Assembly: GCA_014654265.1 (NCBI GenBank)
Contig: JACWDI010000003.1
Location: 1 to 64,000 of the forward strand
Direction: 5' to 3'
Source: Pelagibacterales bacterium SAG-MED11
Lineage (GTDB): Bacteria > Pseudomonadota > Alphaproteobacteria > Pelagibacterales > Pelagibacteraceae
DNA length: 64,000 nt
A program made the position numbers and the translations under genes. This document shows positions 1 to 8,826 of the stretch, piece by piece. The notes under the pieces are model-generated. The model saw nothing but the letters and a program-made list of their open reading frames with translations. It ran no database searches and was not told where the DNA came from. How positions within the stretch are numbered: position 1 is the stretch's first letter; every line of letters begins with the position of its first letter.

Positions 1-1
1 A

Positions 2-187
2 GTTTTTTCTAATCTTTTAGATAATTCAATAAAATATTCTCCAGAAAATAAAAATATATATATTTCTAAAAATGAAAATAGTAACAAACTATTAGAAAAG
101 AATATAATGATTGGTATTAAAAGCTCCATGATTTCCTCCTCTAGTCCAAGTAATCATTTTATTATTATCTATACCTATATCGATTAA
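2..187 (+). pseudogene. PhoR-like sensor histidine kinase remnant (ATPase-domain fragment, 5' end outside window)
   Basis: Reading the + strand from base 2 gives an open frame of about 61 codons ending at the TAA at 185-187. Its first residues contain NLLDNSIKYSP, the N-box of a HATPase_c domain as found in PhoR-type kinases, followed by a plausible strand (ENKNIYISKNEN) and then NIMIGIK, where the D-x-G-x-G box should begin. From about base 122 the frame becomes serine-rich nonsense antisense to the neighbouring glycosyltransferase remnant, so the G1 and G2 boxes are absent. I read this as the 3'-truncated end of a kinase gene entering from the left. Class assignment rests on the N-box alone; PhoR is suggested by the sequence style and by the phosphorus-limitation genes next door. 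Confidence 0.6.
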
Positions 188-628
188 TTCTTTTCTCATA
201 GACTCTGTTGTTACTAAAATTCTCTCAGCCTTGTTATGAAAGTTTGCTAAAAATTTTTCGGCCCATTTTGCAGGTATAATAGGAAAGTAAAGTTTAAGAT
301 ATTTATCAAATCTTGTGTGGAAACTCGTAGTAAACTTTAGATTATTTTTTAAACAATATCTTCTTGCCATAGTCCCTATAGGACCTTCGGTAGCTATATG
401 AATTGCATCAGGTTTTATTTTCTTTATTAAACTACCAACTCTTGGCCAAACATTAATAGATAATCTAATTTCATTATATTTTGGCATCGGAAAAGTTAAA
501 AATAATTTTGGTGTGATATATTCTATGCTATGACCTTGTTCTTTTAAGACCTCACCTGTTTCATGTAAGGTTCTTACGACACCATTTACTTGTGGAAAAT
601 ATGCATCTGTAGCTATTAAAATTTTCAT
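92..628 (-). pseudogene. agt: Truncated Agt-type GT4 glycosyltransferase (diacylglycerol glycosyltransferase remnant)
   Basis: The 178-residue frame begins MKILIATDAYFPQVNGVVRTL, the typical N-terminus of GT-B family 4 glycosyltransferases. It keeps the acceptor-side Rossmann domain (TEGPIGTMARRYCL; TTSFHTRFDKYLKLYF) up to MITWTRG, the linker that normally leads to the C-terminal nucleotide-sugar domain. It then departs from the family and stops after about 14 residues, so roughly half of a usual 340-390 residue protein, including the donor-binding EX7E region, is missing. It begins 3 bp after the plcP stop, so the two were probably one operon. In known plcP-agt pairs Agt glycosylates the diacylglycerol released by PlcP. 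The remnant is unlikely to be active. An assembly chimera at the window edge is the main alternative to a genuine deletion. Confidence 0.7.
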
Positions 629-631
629 TTA

Positions 632-1444
632 CTATGAAGCTTTTTTTAAGTCTTCAGTTTTAATTGGTTTAATTATTTCTTTTGTCTCTAAATATTGATC
701 TCTTATTTTATCCCAATATAATATTTCAAAACTACCATCGTAATTTTCTGCTAATGCAGTACAAGATTCAACCCAGTCTCCACAATTTAAATAATTGACC
801 CCATTAAAATCTCTATCCTCAGCATGATGGATATGGCCACAAATTATTCCATCAAATTTTTTTCTTTTTGCATAATCTGAGAGTGTTTTTTCATATTCAC
901 CAATATATTTGACTGCATTTTTAACCTTATATTTTAAATATTTTGCAAGAGACCAATATTCTTTTCCTCTCAACCTTCTAAAGAAATTAATTATTACATT
1001 TATTTGTAACAATAAATTGTAAGCTATTGATCCAAGTTTAGATAGCCATTTAGCATGTTTCATAACACCATCCCAAGCATCACCATGAACAACAACATAT
1101 TTTTTTCCAGCATTTGTTTCATGAATAACTCTATTAACCATATGGATGTCACCAAAATGCATTGGAATAAATTTTCTTAACATTTCGTCATGGTTACCCA
1201 TAATATAGAAAACTTTAGTACCATGTCTTGCTTTTCTTAAAATTTTTTGGATTACATCGTTATGTTCTTGAGGCCAAAAAAAACTTTTTTGCATTTCCCA
1301 GACATCTATAATGTCTCCTACAAGATAAAGATTTTCAGATCTTGAGTTTTTAAAAAACTCTAAAAGCTTTTTTGCCTGACAACCCTTGGTACCTAAATGC
1401 AAGTCAGAAATAAATATACTTTTGTATTTAAGTATATTAGGCAT
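632..1444 (-). CDS. plcP: PlcP-type phospholipase C (calcineurin-like metallophosphoesterase, COG2908)
   Basis: A complete 270-residue binuclear metallophosphoesterase. Visible ligand motifs are SDLHLG (13-18), GDIIDVW (43-49), GNHDE (83-87), HGD (120-122) and GHIHH near 203. The family is often labelled UDP-2,3-diacylglucosamine hydrolase (LpxH), but two things favour PlcP. The lipid A block in this window carries LpxI (36582-37376), which already performs that step. This gene also forms a 3-bp-spaced pair with an Agt-type glycosyltransferase, the arrangement known for phosphate-limitation lipid remodelling, in which PlcP releases diacylglycerol from phospholipids. It is divergent from a lipid kinase, with 98 bp between them. 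The substrate is inferred from family and context. Confidence 0.8.
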   Translation of the reverse strand: MPNILKYKSIFISDLHLGTKGCQAKKLLEFFKNSRSENLYLVGDIIDVWEMQKSFFWPQEHNDVIQKILRKARHGTKVFYIMGNHDEMLRKFIPMHFGDIHMVNRVIHETNAGKKYVVVHGDAWDGVMKHAKWLSKLGSIAYNLLLQINVIINFFRRLRGKEYWSLAKYLKYKVKNAVKYIGEYEKTLSDYAKRKKFDGIICGHIHHAEDRDFNGVNYLNCGDWVESCTALAENYDGSFEILYWDKIRDQYLETKEIIKPIKTEDLKKAS

Positions 1445-1458
1445 TTAAAAAACCATTT

Positions 1459-1476
1459 TTTAACACAACTGTAACA
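1459..1476 (-). promoter_or_regulatory. Candidate Pho-box-like direct repeat facing plcP
   Basis: On the minus strand TGTTACA-GTTG-TGTTAAA gives two 7-base repeats separated by 4 bases, the 11-bp periodicity of PhoB boxes. It ends 14 bp before the plcP start codon, which is close for an activator site. Its sequence (TGTTA rather than TGTCA) is only partly consensus, and chance is possible in AT-rich DNA. Confidence 0.3.
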
Positions 1477-1505
1477 CGAATCATCTAATTCTTATCTCAT
1501 TTAAA

Positions 1506-1523
1506 TGTTAAAGATTTGTTAAA
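1506..1523 (+). promoter_or_regulatory. Candidate Pho-box-like direct repeat facing the lipid kinase
   Basis: TGTTAAA-GATT-TGTTAAA is a perfect 7-base direct repeat at 11-bp spacing, oriented toward the kinase gene whose AAGGA ribosome-binding site is at 1532-1536. The second unit overlaps a TGTTAAAAT that could also serve as an extended -10 element. It lies in the same 98-bp divergent gap as the repeat facing plcP. Confidence 0.3.
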
Positions 1524-1542
1524 ATTTTTTTAAGGAATAATT

Positions 1543-2427
1543 ATGTTATATTGTTTAATTTACAATCAAAATTCTTCGTCTGGAAGAAAATCAAAATTCA
1601 TAAATAGGGTTTTATCTAAATTAAAAGAAAATAATTCTGTAGAATTCTTTGAGACAAAAACAATAAATCAAGCTAAGAAAATTTTTAAAGATTTTAAACA
1701 AAAAAATTATGATCGATTGGTAGTAGCTGGTGGTGATGGTTCAGTTTCTTTTGCAATTAATGAATTAATTAAAAATAATTTTAATTTTAAAGACGATTTT
1801 GCCATAGGTTATATTCCTGCTGGTACTGCAAATTTGCTTCAAGCTGAATTATCAATGAATAAAAAAGTTGATGATATAGTCAATGTATTGATTTCTAACA
1901 ATTATAAATCCTCTAATCTTGTAAAAATTAACGAGAATTATTTCTTTTTAATGGCTGGTATAGGTTGGGATGCAAAAATTGTTCATTCAATTAATTCAAA
2001 AATTAAAAAAATTCTTGGTAAAATTATTTTCGGTATTAAAGGTTTTCAATATTTCTTATTTATGAATAATAAAAAATTAAATGTAACTTTTGATGGACAA
2101 TTTTATCAAGCAGACTGGATATTATCCTCAAATACCAAATATTATGCTGGGCATCATAAAATAAATAAAACAAATATTTTTGAGAATAAATTAGTCACTT
2201 ATATATTTAAGGATTTGACTAGGATAAGTTTATTATATTCTATATTCTTAATAATTCTTAATGGTGATTTAAGTAAAAACAAAAATGTTATTACTACTTA
2301 TTCACAAAACATTACTATTGATGGAAATGATTTGATACCTGTTCAAATTGATGGAGATAATTTTGGTTCATATAAAAAAATTCATTTAAATCTATCAAAT
2401 AAAAAAGTGAATTTTCTTGTAAAATAA
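1543..2427 (+). CDS. Diacylglycerol/lipid kinase family protein (DagK/YegS-like, COG1597)
   Basis: This 294-residue protein has the DAG-kinase catalytic fold. GGDGS at residues 63-67 is the nucleotide-binding signature and PAGTAN at 92-97 the second family motif, and the length is normal. The start is supported by AAGGA six bases upstream. The product would phosphorylate diacylglycerol or a related lipid at the inner face of the membrane to give phosphatidic acid. Divergent placement beside plcP and the agt remnant suggests that it handles diacylglycerol freed by PlcP; with agt broken, re-phosphorylation may be the main fate. The exact lipid substrate cannot be told from sequence. Its stop abuts the stop of the convergent manC with no intergenic base. 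Confidence 0.85.
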   Translation: MLYCLIYNQNSSSGRKSKFINRVLSKLKENNSVEFFETKTINQAKKIFKDFKQKNYDRLVVAGGDGSVSFAINELIKNNFNFKDDFAIGYIPAGTANLLQAELSMNKKVDDIVNVLISNNYKSSNLVKINENYFFLMAGIGWDAKIVHSINSKIKKILGKIIFGIKGFQYFLFMNNKKLNVTFDGQFYQADWILSSNTKYYAGHHKINKTNIFENKLVTYIFKDLTRISLLYSIFLIILNGDLSKNKNVITTYSQNITIDGNDLIPVQIDGDNFGSYKKIHLNLSNKKVNFLVK

Positions 2428-3618
2428 TTATTTTACTCTGCCATAAACATCTTGATATCTAACTATATCAGTTTCTTTTAAAATCGAACCTACTTGAGCT
2501 TCAATAATTTTTACTGGTTTTTTATAGGGATTTTCTATTCTATGAATTGCACCTAATGGAATAAAGATAGTTTCATCAGTTCTCATTGTAAAATATTTTT
2601 TGTTTAAAGTAATTTTAGGTTTACCATGAGTAACGACCCAATGTTCTGCTCTATGATGATGTTTTTGAAGACTTAATATACCTTTTGGTTTTACATATAA
2701 TTCTTTAATTAAGAATTCCTTACCATTGAATAGATTAACATAACTGCCCCAAGGTCTATGAAATACATTCTTCTTTTTATAATAATGTCTCTTATTTCGT
2801 CCGTACATCTTACAGATTTCTTTCCAAGAACCTAAATCAGACCAAGGAATATCTAATTTGATCGCATTTATATCTTTAGTTTTTTCTAATATCGCATAGT
2901 CAAAAGACTTAGCTGTTGCTTTGGTAAATGCTTGTTTGTTTAAATAATACACATTACTTTTATATTTTGCTTTTCCTACAGCTTTGTTACAGTTTCGATA
3001 AATATTTGGCTGGTATTTCTTGAAATTATTAATAATGGAGTCTTTTCTCAAATAAAACATTCCAGAATTCCAATAACCTTTTTTACTAATTATTTGTTTA
3101 GCTTTAGCCTCTTTTGGCTTTTCTACAAATCTAGTTACTTTGTTATTTCTTGTTAAAAAATATCCAAATTCACTAGAAGGCATTGTGGGTTTAATCCCAA
3201 ATATAAAGATATTATTATGAGTGAGTTTCTTTTGATTTTTTTTGATAGCTTTATTTAATAAACCAACCTTCTCTATCAAATGATCAGCAGCTAAGAACAT
3301 TAAAGGTTGTTCGTTGGGTATATCTTTTATTAATGCCGTACTTAAAATGGCTGGTGCCGTGTTTCTTTTAGCTGGTTCTAAAACTATCTTAAATTTTCTT
3401 ATTTTATGTTTCTTTAGATGTAGTTTTACTTGTCTTAAATATTTTGCATTAGTGCTTATAATTGGTGCATCAAATATAGATGCTTTAACTCTCTCTAAAG
3501 TTTTTCCTAATAAAGTCCAATTACCAAAATCTATAAACTGTTTAGCTTGATGTTTTTTGGCATTTGGCCAAAGTCTCGTTCCTGCTCCACCACATAAAAT
3601 GACTGGGCGAATTTTCAT
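2428..3618 (-). CDS. manC: Mannose-1-phosphate guanylyltransferase (type II, with C-terminal cupin)
   Basis: The N-terminus carries the sugar-nucleotidyltransferase signature LCGGAGTRLWP (8-18) followed by the KQF lysine near 26. FVEKPK and the WNSGMF block further on are typical of GDP-mannose pyrophosphorylases. From about residue 287 a cupin-like domain starts at HRPWGSY and holds the metal-site motif QKHHHRAEHW and IPLGAIHRIEN, as in the mannose-6-phosphate isomerase part of type II enzymes. At 396 residues it is shorter than the common ~470, mainly within the nucleotidyltransferase part. The product would be GDP-mannose for polysaccharide or glycolipid synthesis. Its start codon overlaps the ilvD stop (TAATG), so it is probably co-transcribed with ilvD and valS. 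No polysaccharide genes adjoin it here. Confidence 0.87.
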   Translation of the reverse strand: MKIRPVILCGGAGTRLWPNAKKHQAKQFIDFGNWTLLGKTLERVKASIFDAPIISTNAKYLRQVKLHLKKHKIRKFKIVLEPAKRNTAPAILSTALIKDIPNEQPLMFLAADHLIEKVGLLNKAIKKNQKKLTHNNIFIFGIKPTMPSSEFGYFLTRNNKVTRFVEKPKEAKAKQIISKKGYWNSGMFYLRKDSIINNFKKYQPNIYRNCNKAVGKAKYKSNVYYLNKQAFTKATAKSFDYAILEKTKDINAIKLDIPWSDLGSWKEICKMYGRNKRHYYKKKNVFHRPWGSYVNLFNGKEFLIKELYVKPKGILSLQKHHHRAEHWVVTHGKPKITLNKKYFTMRTDETIFIPLGAIHRIENPYKKPVKIIEAQVGSILKETDIVRYQDVYGRVK

Positions 3619-5336
3619 TAAATTTTTGAGTAATCCTTAACTTCTTTTTTCTTACCAGGATGGGTTGGTGCTCCTAAATATGCAGGTCCAACTGTTTGTG
3701 CATATTTCCAAAGGGTACCTGATCCAAAATCAGATTTTCTAGCCTTCCATTTTCTTTTTCTTGAAGCTAATTGTGCTCTAGTTAATCGAACATTAATAGT
3801 TCCCTTCTTAGCATCAATATCAATTACATCTCCATTACGTAAAAGAGCAATTGGTCCACCTAATGCAGCTTCTGGACCAACATGACCTACACAAAAACCT
3901 CTTGTTGCTCCTGAAAATCTTCCATCAGTTATTAAAGCAACCTTCTCTCCTTTACCTTGTCCGTAAATTGCACCTGTTGTTGAAAGCATCTCTCTCATAC
4001 CAGGACCACCTACTGGTCCTTCATATCTAATAATAATTACATCACCATCTTTATATTTTTTACTTTGAACAGCTCTCATTGCGCTTTCTTCATTATCAAA
4101 ACATCTTGCTCTTCCAGTAAATTGTAATTTTTTAAGACCTGCAATTTTTACAATTCCTCCATCTGGAGCTAAATTACCTTTAAGTCCAACCACACCACCA
4201 TCTGGTGATAATGGTTTATTATAAGCTCTTAAAACTTTTTGTTTTGGATTAAACTTAATTCCTCTTAAATTTTCTTTCATAGTTTTACCTGTAACTGTCA
4301 TACAGTCACCATGAATATAACCACCATCGTAAAGAGTTTTTAATAACATTGGTACACCACCTGCTAACCACATATCTTTTGCAACATATTTTCCACCTGG
4401 TTTTAAATCAGCAAGATACGGAGTTCTTTTAAATATTTTTGCAACATCCATTAAGTCAAATTTAATTCCTGCTTCATTTGCAATTGCTGGTAAATGTAAA
4501 GCTGCATTTGTTGAGCCACCAGTTGCAGCAACAATTGTTGCAGCGTTTTCTAAAGCTTTTTTTGTAACAATGTCTCTTGGTTTAATTTTTTTTGCTAGTA
4601 GTTCCATTACCATTTTACCACTTAACTTTGCATACTTATCTCTTTCTTCATATGGAGCTGGTGTTCCTGCTGAATAAGGTAAGGCTAAACCAATAGCTTC
4701 TGATACACAGGCCATTGTATTTGCAGTAAATTGACCACCACAAGCACCTGCACTTGGACATGCAACTAATTCTAATTTTCTTAATTCTTTTGCTGACATT
4801 TGCCCTGATGAATGTTTTCCAACCGCTTCAAAAACATCTACAACAGTTACATCTTTACCTTTATATCTTCCTGGTAGTATTGATCCTCCATAAATAAAAA
4901 CACTTGGAACATTTAATCGAACCATCGACATCATCAAACCTGGTAAAGATTTATCACAACCTGCAATACCCACTAATGCATCATAACAATGACCTCTAAC
5001 AGTAAGTTCAGCACTATCTGCTATTACTTCTCTAGAGATTAATGAAGATTTCATTCCCTCATGACCCATAGCAATACCGTCAGTAACCGTAATTGTACAA
5101 AATTCTCTTGGTGTTCCACCAAAAGCTCTAACACCCTTCTTAACTGATTGTGCTTGTCTCATAAGAGCAATATTACACGGAGCAGCCTCATTCCATGTAG
5201 ATACAACGCCTACAAAAGGTTTTGAAACATCTTTCTCAGTTTCACCCATTGCATAATAAAATGATCTATGTGGCGCTCTATCAGCACCTAATGATGTGTG
5301 TCTACTGGGTAATTTCTTCTTATTAAACTTCCGCAT
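3618..5336 (-). CDS. ilvD: Dihydroxy-acid dehydratase
   Basis: IlvD converts 2,3-dihydroxy-isovalerate and its isoleucine-pathway homologue into the corresponding 2-oxo acids. The 572-residue sequence has the three family cysteines for an Fe-S cluster: C54 in APCN, C127 in GCDKS, and C199 in [14 protein letters not shown]. It also carries the ILPGRYKG segment near 155 and the C-terminal [14 protein letters not shown] block that contains the catalytic serine region. The length matches the shorter IlvD class, not the ~616-residue enterobacterial form. The relatives Edd and sugar-acid dehydratases are less likely given the match along the whole length. Start and stop overlap valS upstream and manC downstream by one base each. 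Confidence 0.95.
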   Translation of the reverse strand: MRKFNKKKLPSRHTSLGADRAPHRSFYYAMGETEKDVSKPFVGVVSTWNEAAPCNIALMRQAQSVKKGVRAFGGTPREFCTITVTDGIAMGHEGMKSSLISREVIADSAELTVRGHCYDALVGIAGCDKSLPGLMMSMVRLNVPSVFIYGGSILPGRYKGKDVTVVDVFEAVGKHSSGQMSAKELRKLELVACPSAGACGGQFTANTMACVSEAIGLALPYSAGTPAPYEERDKYAKLSGKMVMELLAKKIKPRDIVTKKALENAATIVAATGGSTNAALHLPAIANEAGIKFDLMDVAKIFKRTPYLADLKPGGKYVAKDMWLAGGVPMLLKTLYDGGYIHGDCMTVTGKTMKENLRGIKFNPKQKVLRAYNKPLSPDGGVVGLKGNLAPDGGIVKIAGLKKLQFTGRARCFDNEESAMRAVQSKKYKDGDVIIIRYEGPVGGPGMREMLSTTGAIYGQGKGEKVALITDGRFSGATRGFCVGHVGPEAALGGPIALLRNGDVIDIDAKKGTINVRLTRAQLASRKRKWKARKSDFGSGTLWKYAQTVGPAYLGAPTHPGKKKEVKDYSKI

Positions 5337-7963
5337 TATAAACTTTCAATTGTTAATGATATTTTTTTGATATCATTTTTTAAATTACTATAGTTAGTTT
5401 TTTCTTGTTCAACAATATTTTTTGGAGCTCTATCGGTAAATCCTTTGTTAGATAATCGTTGAGATATTTTGTCCATTTCCTCTTGATATTTGTTCTGTCT
5501 TTTAACTAAGTTTTTTTTTATTAGATTTAAATCTACATTTTCATCAAAATAGATCTTAAATATGTCGCCAGATATAACCAATGTAGCTGAGGGTTTTTCT
5601 TGGTCTTTATCATAGAAATTATTGATACGACCAAGCTTTTTAAGAATAATTTCATTATTGGTCATTAATGTTTTATTTTTTTTAGCAATTTTATTAATTG
5701 AGATATCGATAAATGAACCTGGGCTAACATTTAGCTCATTTTTAAAGGATCTAAGTTCAGAAATAACATTGATAATACTTTCTACATCTTTCATAGATTG
5801 ATCTTTCTTTGCTTTGCCTGACGGCCAATTAGCGTGCATTAAGAAATTCTTATCTGATTTATCAAATTTATTTTTTAACCAGATTTTCTCAGTAACAAAT
5901 GGAATAAATGGATGAAGAATAACAAGTATTTGTTTAAATATATAAGCTGATACTTCTTTTACCTCTTTTTTTGATTTTTCATCATCCGAAAACAGAATAG
6001 TCTTTGAAAGCTCAATGTACCAGTCGCAATAAGAATGCCAAGCAAACTGGTAGGCATTTTTAGCTGCCTCATCAAATCGATAATCTTTAAGATTTTTCTC
6101 AATTTTATCTTTGGTTTGAATTAGCTCTGAATAAATCCATTTATTAATATTTAGTGTAGTTTTAGGAACTTTATCAGTTTTGTTAAAATCACATTTATTG
6201 GTAATTAAAAAATTATTAGCATTCCATAATTTATTTAAAAAATTCCTATACCCCTTAACTCTATCCTCTGAAAGTTTAACATCTGTTCCTGGTGAGGCCA
6301 TTGAAAGAAGAGTAAATCTTAAAGCATCTGCACTATACTTTTCAATTAAATCTAATGGATCAATTACATTTCCTTTCGACTTAGACATTTTTTGACCTTT
6401 TTCATCTCTAACTAAAGCATGGACATAAATATCTTTAAATGGTTCTTTGTTTAAAAATTCCATTCCAAACATCATCATTCTAGCAACCCAAAAGAAAATA
6501 ATATCAAAACCAGTAACTAAAACAGTTGTTGGATAAAATTTTTTAACAAAATCTTTTTTATCAGGCCAACCTAATGTTGCAAAAGGCCATAAACCTGATG
6601 AAAACCATGTATCTAAAACATCAGGATCTCTGGTAATTTTAACGTCTTTTTTATAAAACTTTTTAGCTTGTTTTTTTGCATCAGTTTCATTTGTTGCAAC
6701 AAAGATTTTCTTATCAGGTCCATACCAAGCTGGTATTTGATGGCCCCACCAAAGTTGTCTAGAAATACACCAAGGCTCAATATTATTCATCCATTGAAAA
6801 TAAGTCTTTGACCAATTTTCTGGAAAGAAATTTGTTTTTTTTGATTTAACTATTTGCTTAGCTTTTACAGATAATTTTTTTGCGTTTACAAACCATTGTT
6901 CTGTTAAAAAAGGTTCAATAACTGAATTTGATCTATCCCCATATGGTACTTTATTTTTAATGTTTTCTTCTTTAACAAAAAAATCTTTTTCTTTTAACTC
7001 ATTTAAAATTTTTTTACGTGCTTCAAATCTATCTAATCCAACATAATCACTAGGTGCATTATCATTTATTTTACCCTCTTCGGTGAACACATTGATAATT
7101 TCAAGCTTATTTCTTTGTCCAACATCATAATCATTAAAGTCATGAGCTGGAGTAATCTTTAATGCACCAGTTCCTTGTTCTGGATCTGCGTAATTATCTT
7201 TTATAATTTTTATTTTTCTACCTACAATTGGGATAGTGACGGTTTTGCCCACATATTTTTTAAATCTTTTATCTTTGGGATTAACAGCAATAGCTGTATC
7301 ACCAAGCATTGTTTCAGGTCTTGTAGTTGCAATAGTTATAAAATCTGATGAATTATCTATTGGGTATCTAATATAGTAGATCTTTGAGTTCATTTCCCTT
7401 TGATCAACCTCTAGATCGGATATTGCTGTTTTTAAAACTGTGTCCCAATTGACCAATTTTTCTGCTTTATAAATTAATTTTTTTTTATGAAGCTCAACGA
7501 AAACTTTTACTACTGATTTTGATAGATTTTCATCCATTGTAAAAGCGTTTCTAGACCAATCACATGAGCACCCAAGCTTTTTAAGCTGATTAATAATAAT
7601 GTCTCCATATTGATTTTTCCATTCCCACACTTTTTCAATAAATTTCTCTCTACCCAAATCATTTTTATTTAAATTCTCTTTTTCAAGTTTTTTTTCAACA
7701 AGAGCTTGTGTGGCTATCCCTGCATGATCTGTTCCTGGTTGCCACAAAGTTTCATAATTATTCATTCGATAATAACGAACTAAAAGATCTTGAATGGAAT
7801 TATTTAAAGCATGCCCCATATGCAAGCTTCCTGTTACATTAGGTGGTGGAATAACAATTGAGTATTTTTTTGAATTTTTCTTAGGTTTAAATAATTCGTT
7901 TTTTTCCCAATATGAATAAATATTATCTTCTACTTCAGAATGTATATATTTATCACTATTCAT
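5336..7963 (-). CDS. valS: Valyl-tRNA synthetase
   Basis: A class I aminoacyl-tRNA synthetase of 875 residues. The HIGH element is in [15 protein letters not shown] (40-54) and the KMSKS loop in [10 protein letters not shown] near 524. The CP1 editing domain sits between them ([17 protein letters not shown]), and the C-terminal coiled-coil arm ends in [17 protein letters not shown], a hallmark of ValRS against IleRS and LeuRS. It charges tRNA-Val and clears mischarged threonine. It is the first gene of the minus-strand valS-ilvD-manC run; pairing with a valine biosynthesis gene is thematically neat, but I see no attenuator. Confidence 0.97.
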   Translation of the reverse strand: MNSDKYIHSEVEDNIYSYWEKNELFKPKKNSKKYSIVIPPPNVTGSLHMGHALNNSIQDLLVRYYRMNNYETLWQPGTDHAGIATQALVEKKLEKENLNKNDLGREKFIEKVWEWKNQYGDIIINQLKKLGCSCDWSRNAFTMDENLSKSVVKVFVELHKKKLIYKAEKLVNWDTVLKTAISDLEVDQREMNSKIYYIRYPIDNSSDFITIATTRPETMLGDTAIAVNPKDKRFKKYVGKTVTIPIVGRKIKIIKDNYADPEQGTGALKITPAHDFNDYDVGQRNKLEIINVFTEEGKINDNAPSDYVGLDRFEARKKILNELKEKDFFVKEENIKNKVPYGDRSNSVIEPFLTEQWFVNAKKLSVKAKQIVKSKKTNFFPENWSKTYFQWMNNIEPWCISRQLWWGHQIPAWYGPDKKIFVATNETDAKKQAKKFYKKDVKITRDPDVLDTWFSSGLWPFATLGWPDKKDFVKKFYPTTVLVTGFDIIFFWVARMMMFGMEFLNKEPFKDIYVHALVRDEKGQKMSKSKGNVIDPLDLIEKYSADALRFTLLSMASPGTDVKLSEDRVKGYRNFLNKLWNANNFLITNKCDFNKTDKVPKTTLNINKWIYSELIQTKDKIEKNLKDYRFDEAAKNAYQFAWHSYCDWYIELSKTILFSDDEKSKKEVKEVSAYIFKQILVILHPFIPFVTEKIWLKNKFDKSDKNFLMHANWPSGKAKKDQSMKDVESIINVISELRSFKNELNVSPGSFIDISINKIAKKNKTLMTNNEIILKKLGRINNFYDKDQEKPSATLVISGDIFKIYFDENVDLNLIKKNLVKRQNKYQEEMDKISQRLSNKGFTDRAPKNIVEQEKTNYSNLKNDIKKISLTIESL

Positions 7964-8083
7964 GGATTAAGTAGTTTATAATTTATTAATCTAAATTAAC
8001 AATAATCAAATTAGATCGTTATTTAATAGACTAATTACAAATATTTTATATAAAACTCCTTGTAGCTATCTACTAAAACATCC

Positions 8084-8157
8084 GGCAACGTGGCGGAATG
8101 GTTACGCAGAGGATTGCAAATCCTTGTATCCCGGTTCGATTCCGGGCGTTGCCTCCA
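8084..8157 (+). tRNA. tRNA-Cys (GCA)
   Basis: Cloverleaf read by eye. The acceptor GGCAACG pairs with CGTTGCC (8147-8153), the anticodon loop TTGCAAA gives GCA, the T-arm is CCCGG-TTCGATT-CCGGG, the discriminator is T as expected for Cys, and CCA is encoded at 8155-8157. With tRNA-Asn it occupies the 326-bp gap between valS and the XRE gene; I see no further gene there. Confidence 0.96.
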
Positions 8158-8208
8158 AAAAAATTCTTGTTTTAGTCTTAAAAGAAAGTAAGTTGAGATT
8201 TTTAATAT

Positions 8209-8284
8209 TCCTCGGTAGCTCAGTTGGTAGAGCAGTTGACTGTTAATCAATTGGTCGCAGGTTCGAGTCCTGCCCGAGGAGCCA
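8209..8284 (+). tRNA. tRNA-Asn (GTT)
   Basis: The acceptor TCCTCGG pairs with CCGAGGA (8274-8280). The anticodon stem-loop TTGA-CTGTTAA-TCAA gives GTT, the T-loop is TTCGAGT, the discriminator is G and CCA is encoded. It lies 51 bp after tRNA-Cys on the same strand, so the two are probably co-transcribed. It ends 5 bp from the convergent stop of the XRE gene. Confidence 0.96.
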
Positions 8285-8289
8285 AAAAA

Positions 8290-8661
8290 TTATCCGACTT
8301 TAGAAATATTATTACTTGATACTTGTAAAGATTTATTAAATTTTAATTTTTGGTCCGCATTTAATTCTGAATATAATTTAACTAAAAAGTTATAATTTAC
8401 ATTCATATGGCCCTCTTGAGATTTTTCCAGATTTATTAAGTATTCTGAAAAATCTTCAAAAAAGTAATTGATTGGAACTTTCAAATAGTTTGAAAGTTGA
8501 AGTAATCTAATAGAGCTAACTCCATTTGTGCCTTTTTCATACTTCTGAATTTGTTGAAACGTTACGTTAATTGCTTTTGCTACTTTAGTTTGAGTTAACC
8601 CTAAAGCCAATCTTCTAAGCTTAAGCTTATTGCCTAGATGCTTGTTGAAATTATCTTCCAT
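8290..8661 (-). CDS. XRE-family transcriptional regulator (PraR-like)
   Basis: An HTH_3 DNA-binding domain covers most of this short protein: LRRLALGLTQTKVAKAINVT then FQQIQKYEKGTNGVSSIRL, followed by VPINYFFEDF, a layout typical of the alphaproteobacterial PraR-like XRE group. I place the start at the ATG at 8661 (123 residues, MEDNFNKHLG) because GAGGGG lies five bases upstream. A longer frame begins at TTG 8700, but its nearest AGGAGG is 13 bases away. Its targets cannot be read from sequence. It is transcribed in the same direction as aapJQMP, 165 bp downstream of aapP, and is probably a separate unit. No effector domain is visible beyond the C-terminal ~40 residues. Confidence 0.85.
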   Translation of the reverse strand: MEDNFNKHLGNKLKLRRLALGLTQTKVAKAINVTFQQIQKYEKGTNGVSSIRLLQLSNYLKVPINYFFEDFSEYLINLEKSQEGHMNVNYNFLVKLYSELNADQKLKFNKSLQVSSNNISKVG

Positions 8662-8666
8662 TAAGA

Positions 8667-8672
8667 CCCCTC
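8667..8672 (-). promoter_or_regulatory. Ribosome-binding site deciding the XRE start
   Basis: GAGGGG on the minus strand, five bases before the ATG at 8661. It is strong for this AT-rich sequence and favours that start over the TTG at 8700. Confidence 0.6.
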
Positions 8673-8826
8673 TTAATTTTATTTTTAAAAACTTATTCAA
8701 CTAGTTTTTAATACCTCCTGCAACTATATTTTTTTTTATTTTTTAAGGAAAAACTGGCTATACAGGAAATATGTCAAGTAATACTTAAGGCCTTATTTGA
8801 GAAATATTCCTTGTAATTACTATTGA

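Noticed and set aside
1-130. Minus-strand frame starting at an ATG behind a perfect AGGAGG, reading MELLIPIIIFFSNS and on to the edge
   Set aside because: It is antisense to the histidine-kinase N-box frame, and the apparent ribosome-binding site is part of the TRG codons of the glycosyltransferase. Its hydrophobic content is what AT-rich antisense gives.
8035-8250. A 71-codon minus-strand frame across the tRNA genes
   Set aside because: Its translation is the antisense of the tRNA-Cys and tRNA-Asn genes (a familiar false-protein pattern) and it has no domain or ribosome-binding site.
8700-8715. AGGAGG and TTG start giving a longer XRE protein
   Set aside because: The AGGAGG is 13 bases from the TTG, while an internal ATG has GAGGGG at five bases and begins where the family's sequence begins.
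8772-8777. TTGACA hexamer on the minus strand upstream of the XRE gene as a promoter
   Set aside because: No acceptable -10 element lies at 16-18 bp spacing.
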